In this document: piece by piece, positions 25,820 to 34,854 of the stretch | How the letters are laid out: every line of letters begins with the position of its first letter | Position numbering within the stretch: the first letter of the stretch is position 1 | DNA from: Sulfidibacterium sp964456625 | Lineage (GTDB): Bacteria > Bacteroidota > Bacteroidia > Bacteroidales > F082 | Reading direction: 5' to 3' | Assembly: GCA_964456625.1 (NCBI GenBank) | Contig: CAYWBO010000001.1 | Location: 1 to 64,000 of the forward strand | Length of the DNA: 64,000 bases | Notes under the pieces: model-generated | What the model saw: the letters and a program-made list of their open reading frames with translations, nothing else | Told to the model about the DNA's origin: nothing | Databases searched by the model: none | Position numbers and translations under genes: made by a program

Positions 25820-27496
25820 TTAATGTTTAACAATGACCGGAACACTTGTCTTTCCATTTTTCGTAATTATATTCAGAAGATACCAACCATTCGTAAATGA
25901 AATCATATCAAAACTCCGGCCACATACCTGTGAAGCTTCGCAGGTAAATTGCCTGACAAACAACGTTCTTCCCATAGCATCCGTGAAGCTGACTTCAACT
26001 TTTTGTGTGGTTTTCATAACAACTTCAAGCTGAAATTTCCGCGAAACCGGATTGGGATATACTTTTACACTTGACACATCTGAAACCTGATGGTTCGTTA
26101 CCCCGGTAGAAGTTGGCTGGTATGCTCCCGCATCCCAGGAACCTGCAACCGGTCTGGACCTGTTCAAAATATCAAATGTGATATCCTCAGCCGTGAGGTT
26201 CGTTCCGTAATCCACCGCGGGGGAAGTGGCCTGCAGATCGTAGTTCGCTGTGTCGGGACGAATAAACTGAACCTTCGCGATCGTATCGGTGTTATAATTT
26301 GTCTTTTCACTGATATTCGTTGTGACGCCATTGGCGGCATTGATAAAAGCGCCGGAACCGTCGGTGGCATATTTACCCGGATGAACAATCAGATTATTGA
26401 AAACATTGATCTTCGTGAGTTTGGAATTGTTAAGGTCAATACCAAAACTCTTGGGGCTGACGATGGTATTGTTGTAAATCCCCAGTTGTGCGTTGGCCAG
26501 TGTCGAATCCGTTCCGACATAGATCCCATGCTTTTGCGCTGCTGCCGAGTCCGGATAATACGTCAGTCCTGAGTTGACGATCAGATTGTTGAAGATCTTA
26601 TAGTTACCCAAGCCAAAAACATCGATTCCATCTCCTTTGCCATCGATGATCTTGTTGTTGTACGCATCGCATTTACTTCCTCCGCCGATAAGAATTCCCG
26701 ACATCTGATACAAAGTGCCCTGGTAAGAATTGGAATAAATCACGTTGTCATGGATCTGACAGTCAGAATCCGCAGAACTCACCTGGATTCCATCGTATCC
26801 GGTATGTTCGATGATGTTGTTATAGATATGAACTCCTTTCATCACATGGGGATAAACGGTGGTATCACAGTTTGTTCCTGTAAGATGCAGCCCCGAATAA
26901 TGCGAATTTCCGATATACAGCCCTTCGTTGGGAACATCGTGCACATAATTGTCATGGAAGGAAAAGTCGTACATTGTGAATTTATCCCTGGTAGCACTGT
27001 AATTGCCACAGGTTGGATCTGTCTTTGCATAAACCCCGCCGATGAGGGTATGTGAAATTTCAACATGAGAAACTTCAATGTTAGTGCTCAGATCATCAAT
27101 GCCCATTCCCGCTCCTTTACCCACACTGTCCACCTGGAATCCATACATGATTTTCGCATCTCCGTTTCCCCGAAAATTCACATAAGAACTGTTTCCGATC
27201 TTAATACCGAAATAATTCTGTGTATTGATAACGACGGCACCGCCCAAATTGACAAAGGTGATGGGCTTTCCATTTGCACCATGAAAATTCTTCAGATAAA
27301 TGTAATCCCAGCTTCCTGCTTTCATGCAAACGGTATCTCCGGCCTTAAGATTAGGAAACTGAGAGGTATTGGAAGCATCGATATAAGGAGAATTCGAGTT
27401 GACAGTAAAAGTACATGTTTGTGCCAACACACGGGCAGGCACCCACAAAAAGAGTGAAACAAGAATGAAAAATCCGGTGGCAGCGTTTATTTTCAT
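25820..27496 (-). CDS. Secreted right-handed beta-helix protein with T9SS sorting domain
   Basis: A 558-residue protein with a signal peptide (about 1-25, ending VLAQ), a parallel beta-helix of about 400 residues with repeated NN(K/I)I-type turns (YNNIIEHTGYDGIQV, HDNVIYSNSYQG, YNNKIIDGKGDGI, FNNLIVNSG), and a C-terminal type IX secretion domain (about 478-558). This domain starts VKVYPNPVSRKF and ends GKTSVPVIVKH. Such beta-helix proteins are often polysaccharide lyases or epimerases, but no catalytic residues can be assigned. Its place inside the cluster, 4 bp after a glycosyltransferase gene, suggests that it acts on the exported polymer. Confidence 0.85.
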   Translation of the reverse strand: MKINAATGFFILVSLFLWVPARVLAQTCTFTVNSNSPYIDASNTSQFPNLKAGDTVCMKAGSWDYIYLKNFHGANGKPITFVNLGGAVVINTQNYFGIKIGNSSYVNFRGNGDAKIMYGFQVDSVGKGAGMGIDDLSTNIEVSHVEISHTLIGGVYAKTDPTCGNYSATRDKFTMYDFSFHDNYVHDVPNEGLYIGNSHYSGLHLTGTNCDTTVYPHVMKGVHIYNNIIEHTGYDGIQVSSADSDCQIHDNVIYSNSYQGTLYQMSGILIGGGSKCDAYNNKIIDGKGDGIDVFGLGNYKIFNNLIVNSGLTYYPDSAAAQKHGIYVGTDSTLANAQLGIYNNTIVSPKSFGIDLNNSKLTKINVFNNLIVHPGKYATDGSGAFINAANGVTTNISEKTNYNTDTIAKVQFIRPDTANYDLQATSPAVDYGTNLTAEDITFDILNRSRPVAGSWDAGAYQPTSTGVTNHQVSDVSSVKVYPNPVSRKFQLEVVMKTTQKVEVSFTDAMGRTLFVRQFTCEASQVCGRSFDMISFTNGWYLLNIITKNGKTSVPVIVKH

Positions 27497-27500
27497 GTTT

Positions 27501-28694
27501 TTATGAGCCCCTTTTGGCTCTTTCCCAGTTCACACTTTGTTGTCCTTTAAAGTACCTTCTGATACCGGCAAAGACCGCATAGTTCATCACAAAAAAGTAA
27601 TAAGGAATAAAGAAAACCTTATTACTGATTTTTCTGTTTTCAAGATACCAACCACCTGTTGCCGAAAGATAAAACAAGATCTCGGCATAGAGCAAAAGTA
27701 CATATAAATTTGAGAAGTTGGTAAAACCGGCGCTCCATGCCAGCCACAGGTTCAGCAGAAAAATAAGGGGCAGCGACCATGGTGCCAGCGTCCATCGCAG
27801 CACACGGTGTGAAATATACTGAAAGCTAAGGATGCCGTATTTAAAGATATTCAGTAACGGCATTAATCGTACGATGGATTGAATGCCGCCGGCAGCAATA
27901 CGGACCTTGCGTTTCAGCTCTTCTTTTACATTCGCCGAGGCAGTTTCGATGGCATAAGCTTCCGGGTCGTACTGGATCGTGCGTCCTTTCATGGCGATCC
28001 GCAGTGAAATAATAAAATCATCCAGCAGGGTATCCTTCTCTACGGGTTGAAAGAGTTCCGTTCGGATGGCAAAGAGTTCTCCGGCGGCGCCCACCACGGA
28101 ATAAAGCTCGGCATCCCATTTTTTGAGTTTTGACTCGTATTTCCAATAAACGCCTTCTGTTCCTACGGCAGAGTCTTTTTCTTTGTTGAAAATGCGTTTT
28201 TCACCGGAGACACAGCCCACTTTAGGATCGGCAAAAAGCCGTACGATCCTCCGGATGGATTCCGTGCCAAGAATAGTATTGCCATCAGAAAATATGGTGA
28301 TCGGGGATTTCACAAACTGCATACCGCGGTTCATGGCCCCGATTTTCCCGCCCCGCTTGTCCTCATGATAGACTTCGACGCCCCGGTTACTGTATTTTTT
28401 AAGGATGTCAGGAGTCCCGTCATCAGAACCATCGGTTACCCAAACCTGTCTTACTTTCTCACTCGGGTAGGCAAGACTGAAGGAGTTTTCAACTTTGGCA
28501 TCTACATAATCTTTCTCATTGTAAGCTGCCACAAAAAGGGTGACTTCCGGCTCGTAATCAGGGTCGAAATTCTTTTTATTGGAAGTAGTCCATCGTTTGA
28601 TCCTTACCAGCACAAAAAGTAAAATGCCGTATCCGATGTAAGCATAGAAAACGATAAATAGCAATAACCAAAAAATGATCTTCGCTGCTGTCAT
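27501..28694 (-). CDS. Membrane family 2 glycosyltransferase
   Basis: A 397-residue GT2 with an N-terminal helix (about 4-26) and two or three C-terminal helices (about 300-370). The GT-A core has VTLFVAAYNEKDYVDAKV, VWVTDGSDDGTPDIL, TIFSDGNTIL at the metal-binding position, and LLDDFIISLRIAMKG as the acceptor-side acidic motif. The topology is like that of processive synthases of the poly-GlcNAc type, but the QxxRW motif is not clear (KRKVRIAAG). It lies between FkbM and the beta-helix gene with 3-4 bp gaps. Confidence 0.87.
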   Translation of the reverse strand: MTAAKIIFWLLLFIVFYAYIGYGILLFVLVRIKRWTTSNKKNFDPDYEPEVTLFVAAYNEKDYVDAKVENSFSLAYPSEKVRQVWVTDGSDDGTPDILKKYSNRGVEVYHEDKRGGKIGAMNRGMQFVKSPITIFSDGNTILGTESIRRIVRLFADPKVGCVSGEKRIFNKEKDSAVGTEGVYWKYESKLKKWDAELYSVVGAAGELFAIRTELFQPVEKDTLLDDFIISLRIAMKGRTIQYDPEAYAIETASANVKEELKRKVRIAAGGIQSIVRLMPLLNIFKYGILSFQYISHRVLRWTLAPWSLPLIFLLNLWLAWSAGFTNFSNLYVLLLYAEILFYLSATGGWYLENRKISNKVFFIPYYFFVMNYAVFAGIRRYFKGQQSVNWERAKRGS

Positions 28695-28697
28695 ATC

Positions 28698-29495
28698 TTA
28701 TTTTTTCACAATCTTTTTAGCCCCCATGTTCAGTTCATCCACTTCCAGGATCTCAAAGGGAGCGATGTCATTCAGAACTTTAGTGAGTCTTTCTTTTCCG
28801 CTGTGAACGGATTCCATCACGATCATGATATTTGGATAGGTATGCAGGAATTTCTTGGCCCCCAGAAGCACTTTTTCTTCCATGCCTTCCACATCAATTT
28901 TCATGAAGATCTTGTCATCCTTATCAATCTTCATTTCAGACATTAAGCTATCCAGGGGAACCACTGAAGATTCAATGATCATTTGCTGATCGTCCAGATT
29001 TTCAATCAATTCAACCCCTACCATGTGGGACGCGCCGGTATTCAGGACGTCAAACGCAAATTCGGCCGTTGCTTTATGATCTCCCAGCGCCAGGTTAAAG
29101 ATCTTTACCTTGTCATCCAGTCCATTCAAAATCAAATTGATCCGGGTAGCATTGAAATTGGATTTTATGGGTTCGAAAGCGTAACCCCGAAGGCCTTTGG
29201 CGGCTAATAAAATAGAATAGGTACCCATGTTGGCTCCCACATCAAGAAATACGTTGTAATTATCCAGATGTTTATACACGAATTCCTTCACGTTCCACTC
29301 ATACGCATAGTTGGCAAACTGAAAGTCGATGGTCCCTTTCCGAATCAGGAAAGTCCCGAGACTGCTTTTATAAATACGCGATTTGCTGGTGGTCTTTCTC
29401 AACAGGACAAACTTCATGGAAGTAAGAATATAGCGGTATTCCTTCCACTTAATAAAATCCCTGAAATATTTTAAAAAAGTATTGATCTTATCCAT
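28698..29495 (-). CDS. FkbM family methyltransferase
   Basis: A 265-residue SAM-dependent O-methyltransferase. SAM motif I is FLDVGANMGTYSILLA. VPLDSLMSEMKIDKDDKIFMKIDVEGMEEKVLLGAKKFL is the FkbM signature with the acidic DVEG. Members methylate sugars in surface glycans and antibiotics, so a role in decorating the polymer fits. The gap to the next gene downstream is 3 bp; the acetyltransferase is 83 bp upstream. Confidence 0.88.
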   Translation of the reverse strand: MDKINTFLKYFRDFIKWKEYRYILTSMKFVLLRKTTSKSRIYKSSLGTFLIRKGTIDFQFANYAYEWNVKEFVYKHLDNYNVFLDVGANMGTYSILLAAKGLRGYAFEPIKSNFNATRINLILNGLDDKVKIFNLALGDHKATAEFAFDVLNTGASHMVGVELIENLDDQQMIIESSVVPLDSLMSEMKIDKDDKIFMKIDVEGMEEKVLLGAKKFLHTYPNIMIVMESVHSGKERLTKVLNDIAPFEILEVDELNMGAKKIVKK

Positions 29496-29578
29496 AAGCG
29501 AATTTTTTCTTAAACCATCTTCACGATCTCATCTAAAATCGATCGGTAAAGTACTATCAAAACGACAATTCCCTCCTT

Positions 29579-30199
29579 TTATTTTTGAACTCTTTCCCAT
29601 TGTTTGGTTTCGGGATGGTATTGTTTCAGAATCCTCCCCGGATTTCCAGCCACCACCGAGTAAGGCGGGACATCTTTCACCACCACACTTCCTCCGGCTA
29701 CCACGGAATGTTTGCCGATGGTCACCCCGGCAGTGACAGTAACGTTGGCCCCGATCCAGACTTCATCTTCGATGACGATAGGATTTGTGGACACCTTTTG
29801 CCGGCTGGGGGGCAGGGTGATGTCTTCGTAGCTGTGATTTAATCCCGAAAGCACCACATTTTGCGCAAACATAACATCATCGCCCACACGAACCGGGCCG
29901 ATCAGCACATTTCCCAATCCGATGCGTGTGCGGTGGCCTATAAATACGTCGCCCACGCCGTTGTTGATGGTGCTGAAATCCTCTATGGTGGAATCTTCTC
30001 CCAGCGTAAAGCCGTTAAAAGGCAGCACATCCATTCTTGTCCTGCGCCGTATCAGCGATCTTTTTCCTTTTTTATGTTTTATGGGGTTCACGAAAAGTTT
30101 TACCCAAAGCCTGGGCCTGGCCTGGTTTCTGGGCATCAGCATCCAAAGTGCCAGCTTTTTAAGCTTTTCATTGGATTTAATTCTTTCTTTAAGTCCCAT
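29579..30199 (-). CDS. Hexapeptide-repeat O-acetyltransferase
   Basis: A 206-residue left-handed beta-helix acyltransferase of the WcaF/maltose-acetyltransferase type. Hexapeptide repeats run from about residue 67 (STIEDFSTINNGVGDVFIG) to 185, with VVLSGLNHSYED containing the catalytic-type His and VWIGANVTVTAGVTIGKHSVVAGGSVV as the regular coil. The end VPPYSVVAGNPGRIL is diagnostic. It probably acetylates a sugar of the polymer. It starts 1 bp after the upstream glycosyltransferase stop. Confidence 0.9.
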   Translation of the reverse strand: MGLKERIKSNEKLKKLALWMLMPRNQARPRLWVKLFVNPIKHKKGKRSLIRRRTRMDVLPFNGFTLGEDSTIEDFSTINNGVGDVFIGHRTRIGLGNVLIGPVRVGDDVMFAQNVVLSGLNHSYEDITLPPSRQKVSTNPIVIEDEVWIGANVTVTAGVTIGKHSVVAGGSVVVKDVPPYSVVAGNPGRILKQYHPETKQWERVQK

Positions 30200-30200
30200 C

Positions 30201-31400
30201 TTACTGTTGTTTTTCTATTTCCTCTATTCGCTTGTAGATTTCCGCTACGTTGGCTTCCCAGGTGTGGCTGCGGGCTAGTTTTTCTCTTTCCTTTTCCCTT
30301 TCGGGTGAGTTTTCCTGCAACGCTTTCTCGATCAGCGTGACATACTCTTCCTTATTTCCCGCAAGATAAACATAATCGCTGAACACGCTCATGGCTTCAG
30401 TTTTGGTGGCTACAGCCGGCTTTCCCATGGCAAGATATTCATCAATTTTGCGCGGGTAGTTTCCGCGGGTAACTTCATTTACTTCCTGCGGATTCAGCGC
30501 CACATCAAAGGCGTTGAGGTATGCCGGCAACTCTTCCATGTTCTTTCTGCCCAGAAAATGCACATTTCCTATCCGGTGCAGCTCGCTGTTACGAAACCCT
30601 TCGTCCTCGGGCCCAACCAGGACCAGCGACCAGTCTGGACGGCTTTTTGCAATGTGAACCAGAACCTCGATGTCAAGGCGCAGGGTGTAGAGAACCCCTA
30701 TGTAACCGATAACCGGTCTTTTGATTTCTTTCAGGTCGTCCGGAACGGACTTGATCAGTTTTTTATCGAAAAGAGTGACGTCGCAGCCTTGTCCGACGTA
30801 ATAGGAGCGGGGGTTGAATTTGCGGGCCAGATCGGCAAGATAAGTAGAATTGGCCACCACCAGGTCGGCTTTTGCCATCAGAGCGGCTTCGATACGGATG
30901 CCCTGTGTTTTCCAGTAGTCCACGGCAATCATGTTGTCGCGCGTATAATAAACATAGGTTTTGGCGCCGATGAGTTCTTTCAGGTAAAAACTGCGGAACA
31001 TGTCCGTATCATTGAAAATGATGATATCCTTAAAATTCAATTTGTTGAGAATCCTTTTGATCTCGCCGGAAAAGCGCCTGTTGTTGATCTTATTGATAAA
31101 ATCAAACAAAACGTCGAAGGGAAGCTGGTTGATGGACTCGAGTATGGTCCGGGGATAAAAGCTCCACATATTTTCGTTGATCTGTTCCAGAGCCGGGCGT
31201 TTTGTCTTAATGATCTCCACTCTTTTCCGTATGACAGGATCTTTTCTCTCGCGGAATCGAGTCAAACGGTCCAGCGGGTAATTCACATATAAGACCCGGT
31301 TATCCCTGGAAAAAACCTGTGCCAGATTGATCACATTACTGCCGATCCGGCTGTCGAGTGCTGCCAGGCCCACCATCACGATGTCTCTGTTTTTGATCAT
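30201..31400 (-). CDS. GT-B glycosyltransferase (group 1 type)
   Basis: A 399-residue GT-B enzyme. The C-terminal nucleotide-sugar domain has GYIGVLYTLRLDIEVLVHIAKSRPDWSLVLVGP, then FLGRKNMEELPAYLNAFDVALNPQ, and YLAMGKPAVATKTEA at the usual E/D-x7-E region. The N-terminal half starts DIVMVGLAALDSRIGSNV, with acceptor-domain features but little similarity that I can name. It is in the same direction as its neighbours with gaps of 1 and 5 bp, part of the polysaccharide cluster. Confidence 0.85.
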   Translation of the reverse strand: MIKNRDIVMVGLAALDSRIGSNVINLAQVFSRDNRVLYVNYPLDRLTRFRERKDPVIRKRVEIIKTKRPALEQINENMWSFYPRTILESINQLPFDVLFDFINKINNRRFSGEIKRILNKLNFKDIIIFNDTDMFRSFYLKELIGAKTYVYYTRDNMIAVDYWKTQGIRIEAALMAKADLVVANSTYLADLARKFNPRSYYVGQGCDVTLFDKKLIKSVPDDLKEIKRPVIGYIGVLYTLRLDIEVLVHIAKSRPDWSLVLVGPEDEGFRNSELHRIGNVHFLGRKNMEELPAYLNAFDVALNPQEVNEVTRGNYPRKIDEYLAMGKPAVATKTEAMSVFSDYVYLAGNKEEYVTLIEKALQENSPEREKEREKLARSHTWEANVAEIYKRIEEIEKQQ

Positions 31401-31405
31401 GGGTG

Positions 31406-32569
31406 TCAGTTTGGTTTATGATGGCTGTTATAGACTGATTTATAAAGCTCCAGAACATTTTGTGCCATGCTGCTCCAGGAGAACTTCTCCGCTTGCCGGA
31501 TGCCTTCGCTCGTAAGCTTTTCCCTTAGCTTTTCATCGGTAAGCAGCACTTCGATGCCTTTTGTGATCTCTTCCGGTTTAAATGGATCCACGATGTAAGC
31601 TGCCCCACCCGAAACTTCCGGCATGGAGGATGTGTTGGATGTGATCACGGGCGTTCCGCAACGCATGGCTTCCAGCATGGGGATGCCAAAACTTTCACGT
31701 AACGATGGATAAAGAAAGACACTGCATAGATTATATACCGCCGGTAAATCGGTATTAATAACATATCCCGTAAGGATGATATGCTCCCGTAACTCCGGAT
31801 CTCCGATCTGCAACAATAGTTTTTCCAGCTCCGCTTCAGCAAAATCCAGGATGACCAGATACAGGTCCTGGTCGTTCGATTTCTTCACATAGTCTGAAAA
31901 AGCCTTCAGCACACCGACGGTATTTTTCTTAGGATCGGTATTTCCCAGGAAAAACAAAAACCGGTCGGGAAGGGTGTAAAGGGCCTTCACACGCCTCAGC
32001 TCAACGGCATCAGCAATCTTCCGGAAATGCTCGCTTACGCCGTTGTATATGGCCACCAGGCGGTCGTCGTCTTCCGGAAAACCGAAAAAGTCGTGAATGC
32101 GTTTCCTTTCAAATTCCGATACGGTGATAATCTTGTCTGCTTTTTTCACCACCCGCGGCACTACATATCTGCGGTACATATTTCCGATTTTCTGGTACCA
32201 TGTCCCGCCTTTTTTGAACAGGCTGATGCTTTCCAGATAGATGATATCGTGTAAGGTCACTACCAGCGGCATATGGGGTGAAACCGGAGCCGTATTGCTG
32301 GTACAGTGTAAAATATCACATCCTTCTGCCCGGGCTGCTTTCGGCAATGCCATTTGCTCCCAGAGCGGATAGGAGCCTCCTTCCAGGGCAACAAACTTAA
32401 AATTAGGCGTCTCTTGAAATATTTTGCTGTCTTCATCCGGTTTAATGAAGACGACATACTCATTTTTATGATCGATCTTCTGAAGCTCGCGTATCAGCTC
32501 GAGAGCAACCATGTCCATGCCATGTTTTTTCTTTCTGTACAACCGTTGCCCTTCAATTCCTATCTTCAT
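31406..32569 (-). CDS. Family 4 glycosyltransferase
   Basis: A 387-residue GT4 enzyme. The N-terminal domain begins MKIGIEGQRLYRKKKHGMDMVALELIREL and has DILHCTSNTAPVSPHMPLVVTLHDI. The C-terminal domain has FLFFLGNTDPKKNTVGVLKAF and the E-x7-E motif in SLRESFGIPMLEAMRCGTPVITSN. I start at the ATG at 32569; the frame continues 31 codons upstream without family similarity. The 142-bp gap upstream is one of the larger ones in the cluster. Confidence 0.9.
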   Translation of the reverse strand: MKIGIEGQRLYRKKKHGMDMVALELIRELQKIDHKNEYVVFIKPDEDSKIFQETPNFKFVALEGGSYPLWEQMALPKAARAEGCDILHCTSNTAPVSPHMPLVVTLHDIIYLESISLFKKGGTWYQKIGNMYRRYVVPRVVKKADKIITVSEFERKRIHDFFGFPEDDDRLVAIYNGVSEHFRKIADAVELRRVKALYTLPDRFLFFLGNTDPKKNTVGVLKAFSDYVKKSNDQDLYLVILDFAEAELEKLLLQIGDPELREHIILTGYVINTDLPAVYNLCSVFLYPSLRESFGIPMLEAMRCGTPVITSNTSSMPEVSGGAAYIVDPFKPEEITKGIEVLLTDEKLREKLTSEGIRQAEKFSWSSMAQNVLELYKSVYNSHHKPN

Positions 32570-32711
32570 CAGTTTGAATTTTATAGGTATAAATATTATA
32601 AAAAATAATGATACGTCCGAGACCGGATCAGAATTTTTTTCACAACGTATTGGTGAAAACAATTAGAGGGAAGGTGTTGGAAAAACCTTCGATCAGAGAA
32701 ACTGAAAAAGG

Positions 32712-33923
32712 TTATTTCTTGGAGCGATTCCAGGGGTGTTTTATCTGGAAAGCATTGTAAGTGTGCTTTGTATGAAGATATTCTTTGTTCCCGCTTCGGA
32801 ATCTGAGCACGGACGTCACCGTTAAAAATATCCCCAACGGCAAACGCGTGATGGCCCAAAGCGTTTTGAAATTGTAAAAATAACCTGGAATAGAGAGTAC
32901 AAAAACAAGCAGGCAGAGAATGAATACCGGCAGCCAAATCATAAAAAGGCTCAGCGGAGCAAAAATCAGATAGGCAAGAGATATCAGAAATAATAATGAA
33001 ATCAGGAGGATCCGGGGTGGAAGAATAAATTGCAAAGCCTTGTTGAAAAGATCCACATTACTGTGTAAGATGAGCTCTTTGAGCGCCGGGAGAAAGCTTT
33101 TACCGAAGTAATGAATCTGGGCCGAGATCCAACGCCGGCGCTGTTTCGTAAAAACTTTGGCATTGGGGACTTTTTCATCGTAGACATATGCCTCAGGCAG
33201 GTAAACGATTTTTTTCTTTTCTGACAGCAGCCGCACTTCCAGTTCCTTGTCAAAACCTCCGACAACTTTCACTTCCTGCATCATGGCTTTGAAATAATGA
33301 TAGTCAAAGGCCATGGCAGACCCGATAAGAGAAGAAGAAAAGCCCAGGACCCAGTGCCCTTTCCTGAAAATATGATTGTTCATTTCTTCGCTGACAGCGT
33401 CCAGAATGGCAAAAGGAGTATCCATGTTCTTGGCCACCCGGTGTCCCTGAACGATCTGATATCCTGCACAAAAAGCCTTGTTCACTTTTGTCAGGAAACC
33501 GGATTCCATAATGTTGTCGGCATCCAGCACCACGGCCACTTCATAAGTGTCATCCAGCTGATCCAGCGCCGCATTCAAAGCACGGGATTTGGTACTGAAT
33601 TCCAGCTTTACTTCAAAGACCTTCACTTTTAACTGTTGAAGCTTTTGAATGGTCGCCGGCTGAAAACCGTCGGCGATAATGGCCACATCGTAATTTTCCG
33701 TCCCATAATCCTGATTCAGCGCTTCTCTGGCAACATCCACGATGACATCATCTTCCCGATATCCCGGGATCAGGACGATCATTTTGCGTTTTTTGGTTTC
33801 CTTAAAAGAATTTTGTCTGATCCTGAAAATTCCCGCAAAAGCAAAAATAAATAGGTAAAAGGTTGAAAAGGCCAGGTACAAATAGACCAGCGCTTCGAGA
33901 ATAAGTAGGATTTCGTGTATCAT
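32712..33923 (-). CDS. Membrane processive-type GT2, copy 2
   Basis: A 403-residue GT2 with an N-terminal membrane helix (about 12-34) and C-terminal helices (about 295-370). Its core has VLIPGYREDDVI, VVLDADNIM (metal-binding DxD), DKELEVRLL and TKQRRRWISAQ (QxxRW), the set found in processive synthases. It closely resembles the gene at 34855-36078 over its whole length, and each is followed by a WbbL-like partner in the same order, so the pair arose by tandem duplication. It overlaps its upstream partner by 4 bp. Confidence 0.9.
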   Translation of the reverse strand: MIHEILLILEALVYLYLAFSTFYLFIFAFAGIFRIRQNSFKETKKRKMIVLIPGYREDDVIVDVAREALNQDYGTENYDVAIIADGFQPATIQKLQQLKVKVFEVKLEFSTKSRALNAALDQLDDTYEVAVVLDADNIMESGFLTKVNKAFCAGYQIVQGHRVAKNMDTPFAILDAVSEEMNNHIFRKGHWVLGFSSSLIGSAMAFDYHYFKAMMQEVKVVGGFDKELEVRLLSEKKKIVYLPEAYVYDEKVPNAKVFTKQRRRWISAQIHYFGKSFLPALKELILHSNVDLFNKALQFILPPRILLISLLFLISLAYLIFAPLSLFMIWLPVFILCLLVFVLSIPGYFYNFKTLWAITRLPLGIFLTVTSVLRFRSGNKEYLHTKHTYNAFQIKHPWNRSKK

Positions 33924-34849
33924 AGCATAGGGTTTTCATGGATTTCGGACGAAAAGAGATGGGTGATATGCCAGCCGATAGCCCGGTAGTAAGCCAGAAA
34001 AAAAGAGATTTTGCCCTTTAACAGAAACTTGAACGCATTTTTAGGGATGGCAACAAAAAGCTGATACATCAGGGCCATGTAAAAGTTTTTCCCAAACTGG
34101 CTTCTGCGCATAAAAACGATCCTGTTTCTGTTTTGATAATAGATCTTCAGCGCACTCAGCTTTCCTGTGGAGACAGACTCTTTGTGAAGAACATGGGAAT
34201 TGCCGACATAGTAAATTTTGTATCCCGCCTGTTTGATGCGGGCGCACCAGTCGGCTTCTTCGTAATACAAAAAGAAAATATATGACATAAGCCCGATTTC
34301 CTTCACAACATGCATGGGAACCATCATCGCAGCGCCGTGGGCATATGCGGTCTCACAGTCTTCGTTATACTGTCCGCGGTCTTTTTCCCAGTATCCGATG
34401 GCCGAATTCCGCATGGTAATTTTTCCAATAGGCGTATAGCCTGCATACTGAATGGTGTCGGGCTGGTAATAGAATTTGATCCTGGGGCTGACTGCACCGA
34501 TTCCCGGGTTTTGTTCCAGCTTTTCGATCAGAGGTTCCATGAATTGAGGCGGAACCTCAATATCGTTGTTCAGCAGAAGAACGTATTCGCCGCGGGCACG
34601 CATCAGGCCGTAGTTGTTCCCGGCAGCAAAACCGTAATTGATAGGGTTTTCAATGAAAACGATATTCGGGTACAACTGCTTTATTTTTTTCGGATCATCT
34701 TCTGTGGAATGATTGTCCACCACGATCACTTCAAAATTGGGGTAGGTGATTTTGTTCAGCGATTCCAACAGCGCACAGGTTACCTCCGTCTGATTATAAT
34801 TTACCGTTATAATCGAAACCAGGGGATAATATTTACGCCGTTCAGCCAT
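33920..34849 (-). CDS. WbbL-like GT2 (rhamnosyltransferase type), copy 2
   Basis: A 309-residue soluble GT2: LVSIITVNYNQTEVTCALLESL, VIVVDNHSTEDDP, NYGFAAGNNYGLMRARGEYVLLLNNDIEV with the N-N-D metal site, and FFLYYEEADWCARIKQAGYKIYYV near the acceptor site. It is paralogous to the gene at 36080-37021. I start at the ATG at 34849, 5 bp after the upstream stop; a TTG at 34858 would overlap by 4 bp. The sugar transferred is unknown. Confidence 0.9.
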   Translation of the reverse strand: MAERRKYYPLVSIITVNYNQTEVTCALLESLNKITYPNFEVIVVDNHSTEDDPKKIKQLYPNIVFIENPINYGFAAGNNYGLMRARGEYVLLLNNDIEVPPQFMEPLIEKLEQNPGIGAVSPRIKFYYQPDTIQYAGYTPIGKITMRNSAIGYWEKDRGQYNEDCETAYAHGAAMMVPMHVVKEIGLMSYIFFLYYEEADWCARIKQAGYKIYYVGNSHVLHKESVSTGKLSALKIYYQNRNRIVFMRRSQFGKNFYMALMYQLFVAIPKNAFKFLLKGKISFFLAYYRAIGWHITHLFSSEIHENPML

Positions 34850-34854
34850 GATGG

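Noticed and set aside
26000..27300. CRISPR or DNA-level tandem repeat in the beta-helix gene
   Set aside because: The periodicity is at protein level (beta-helix turns with NN and NG residues) and not a direct DNA repeat with spacers.
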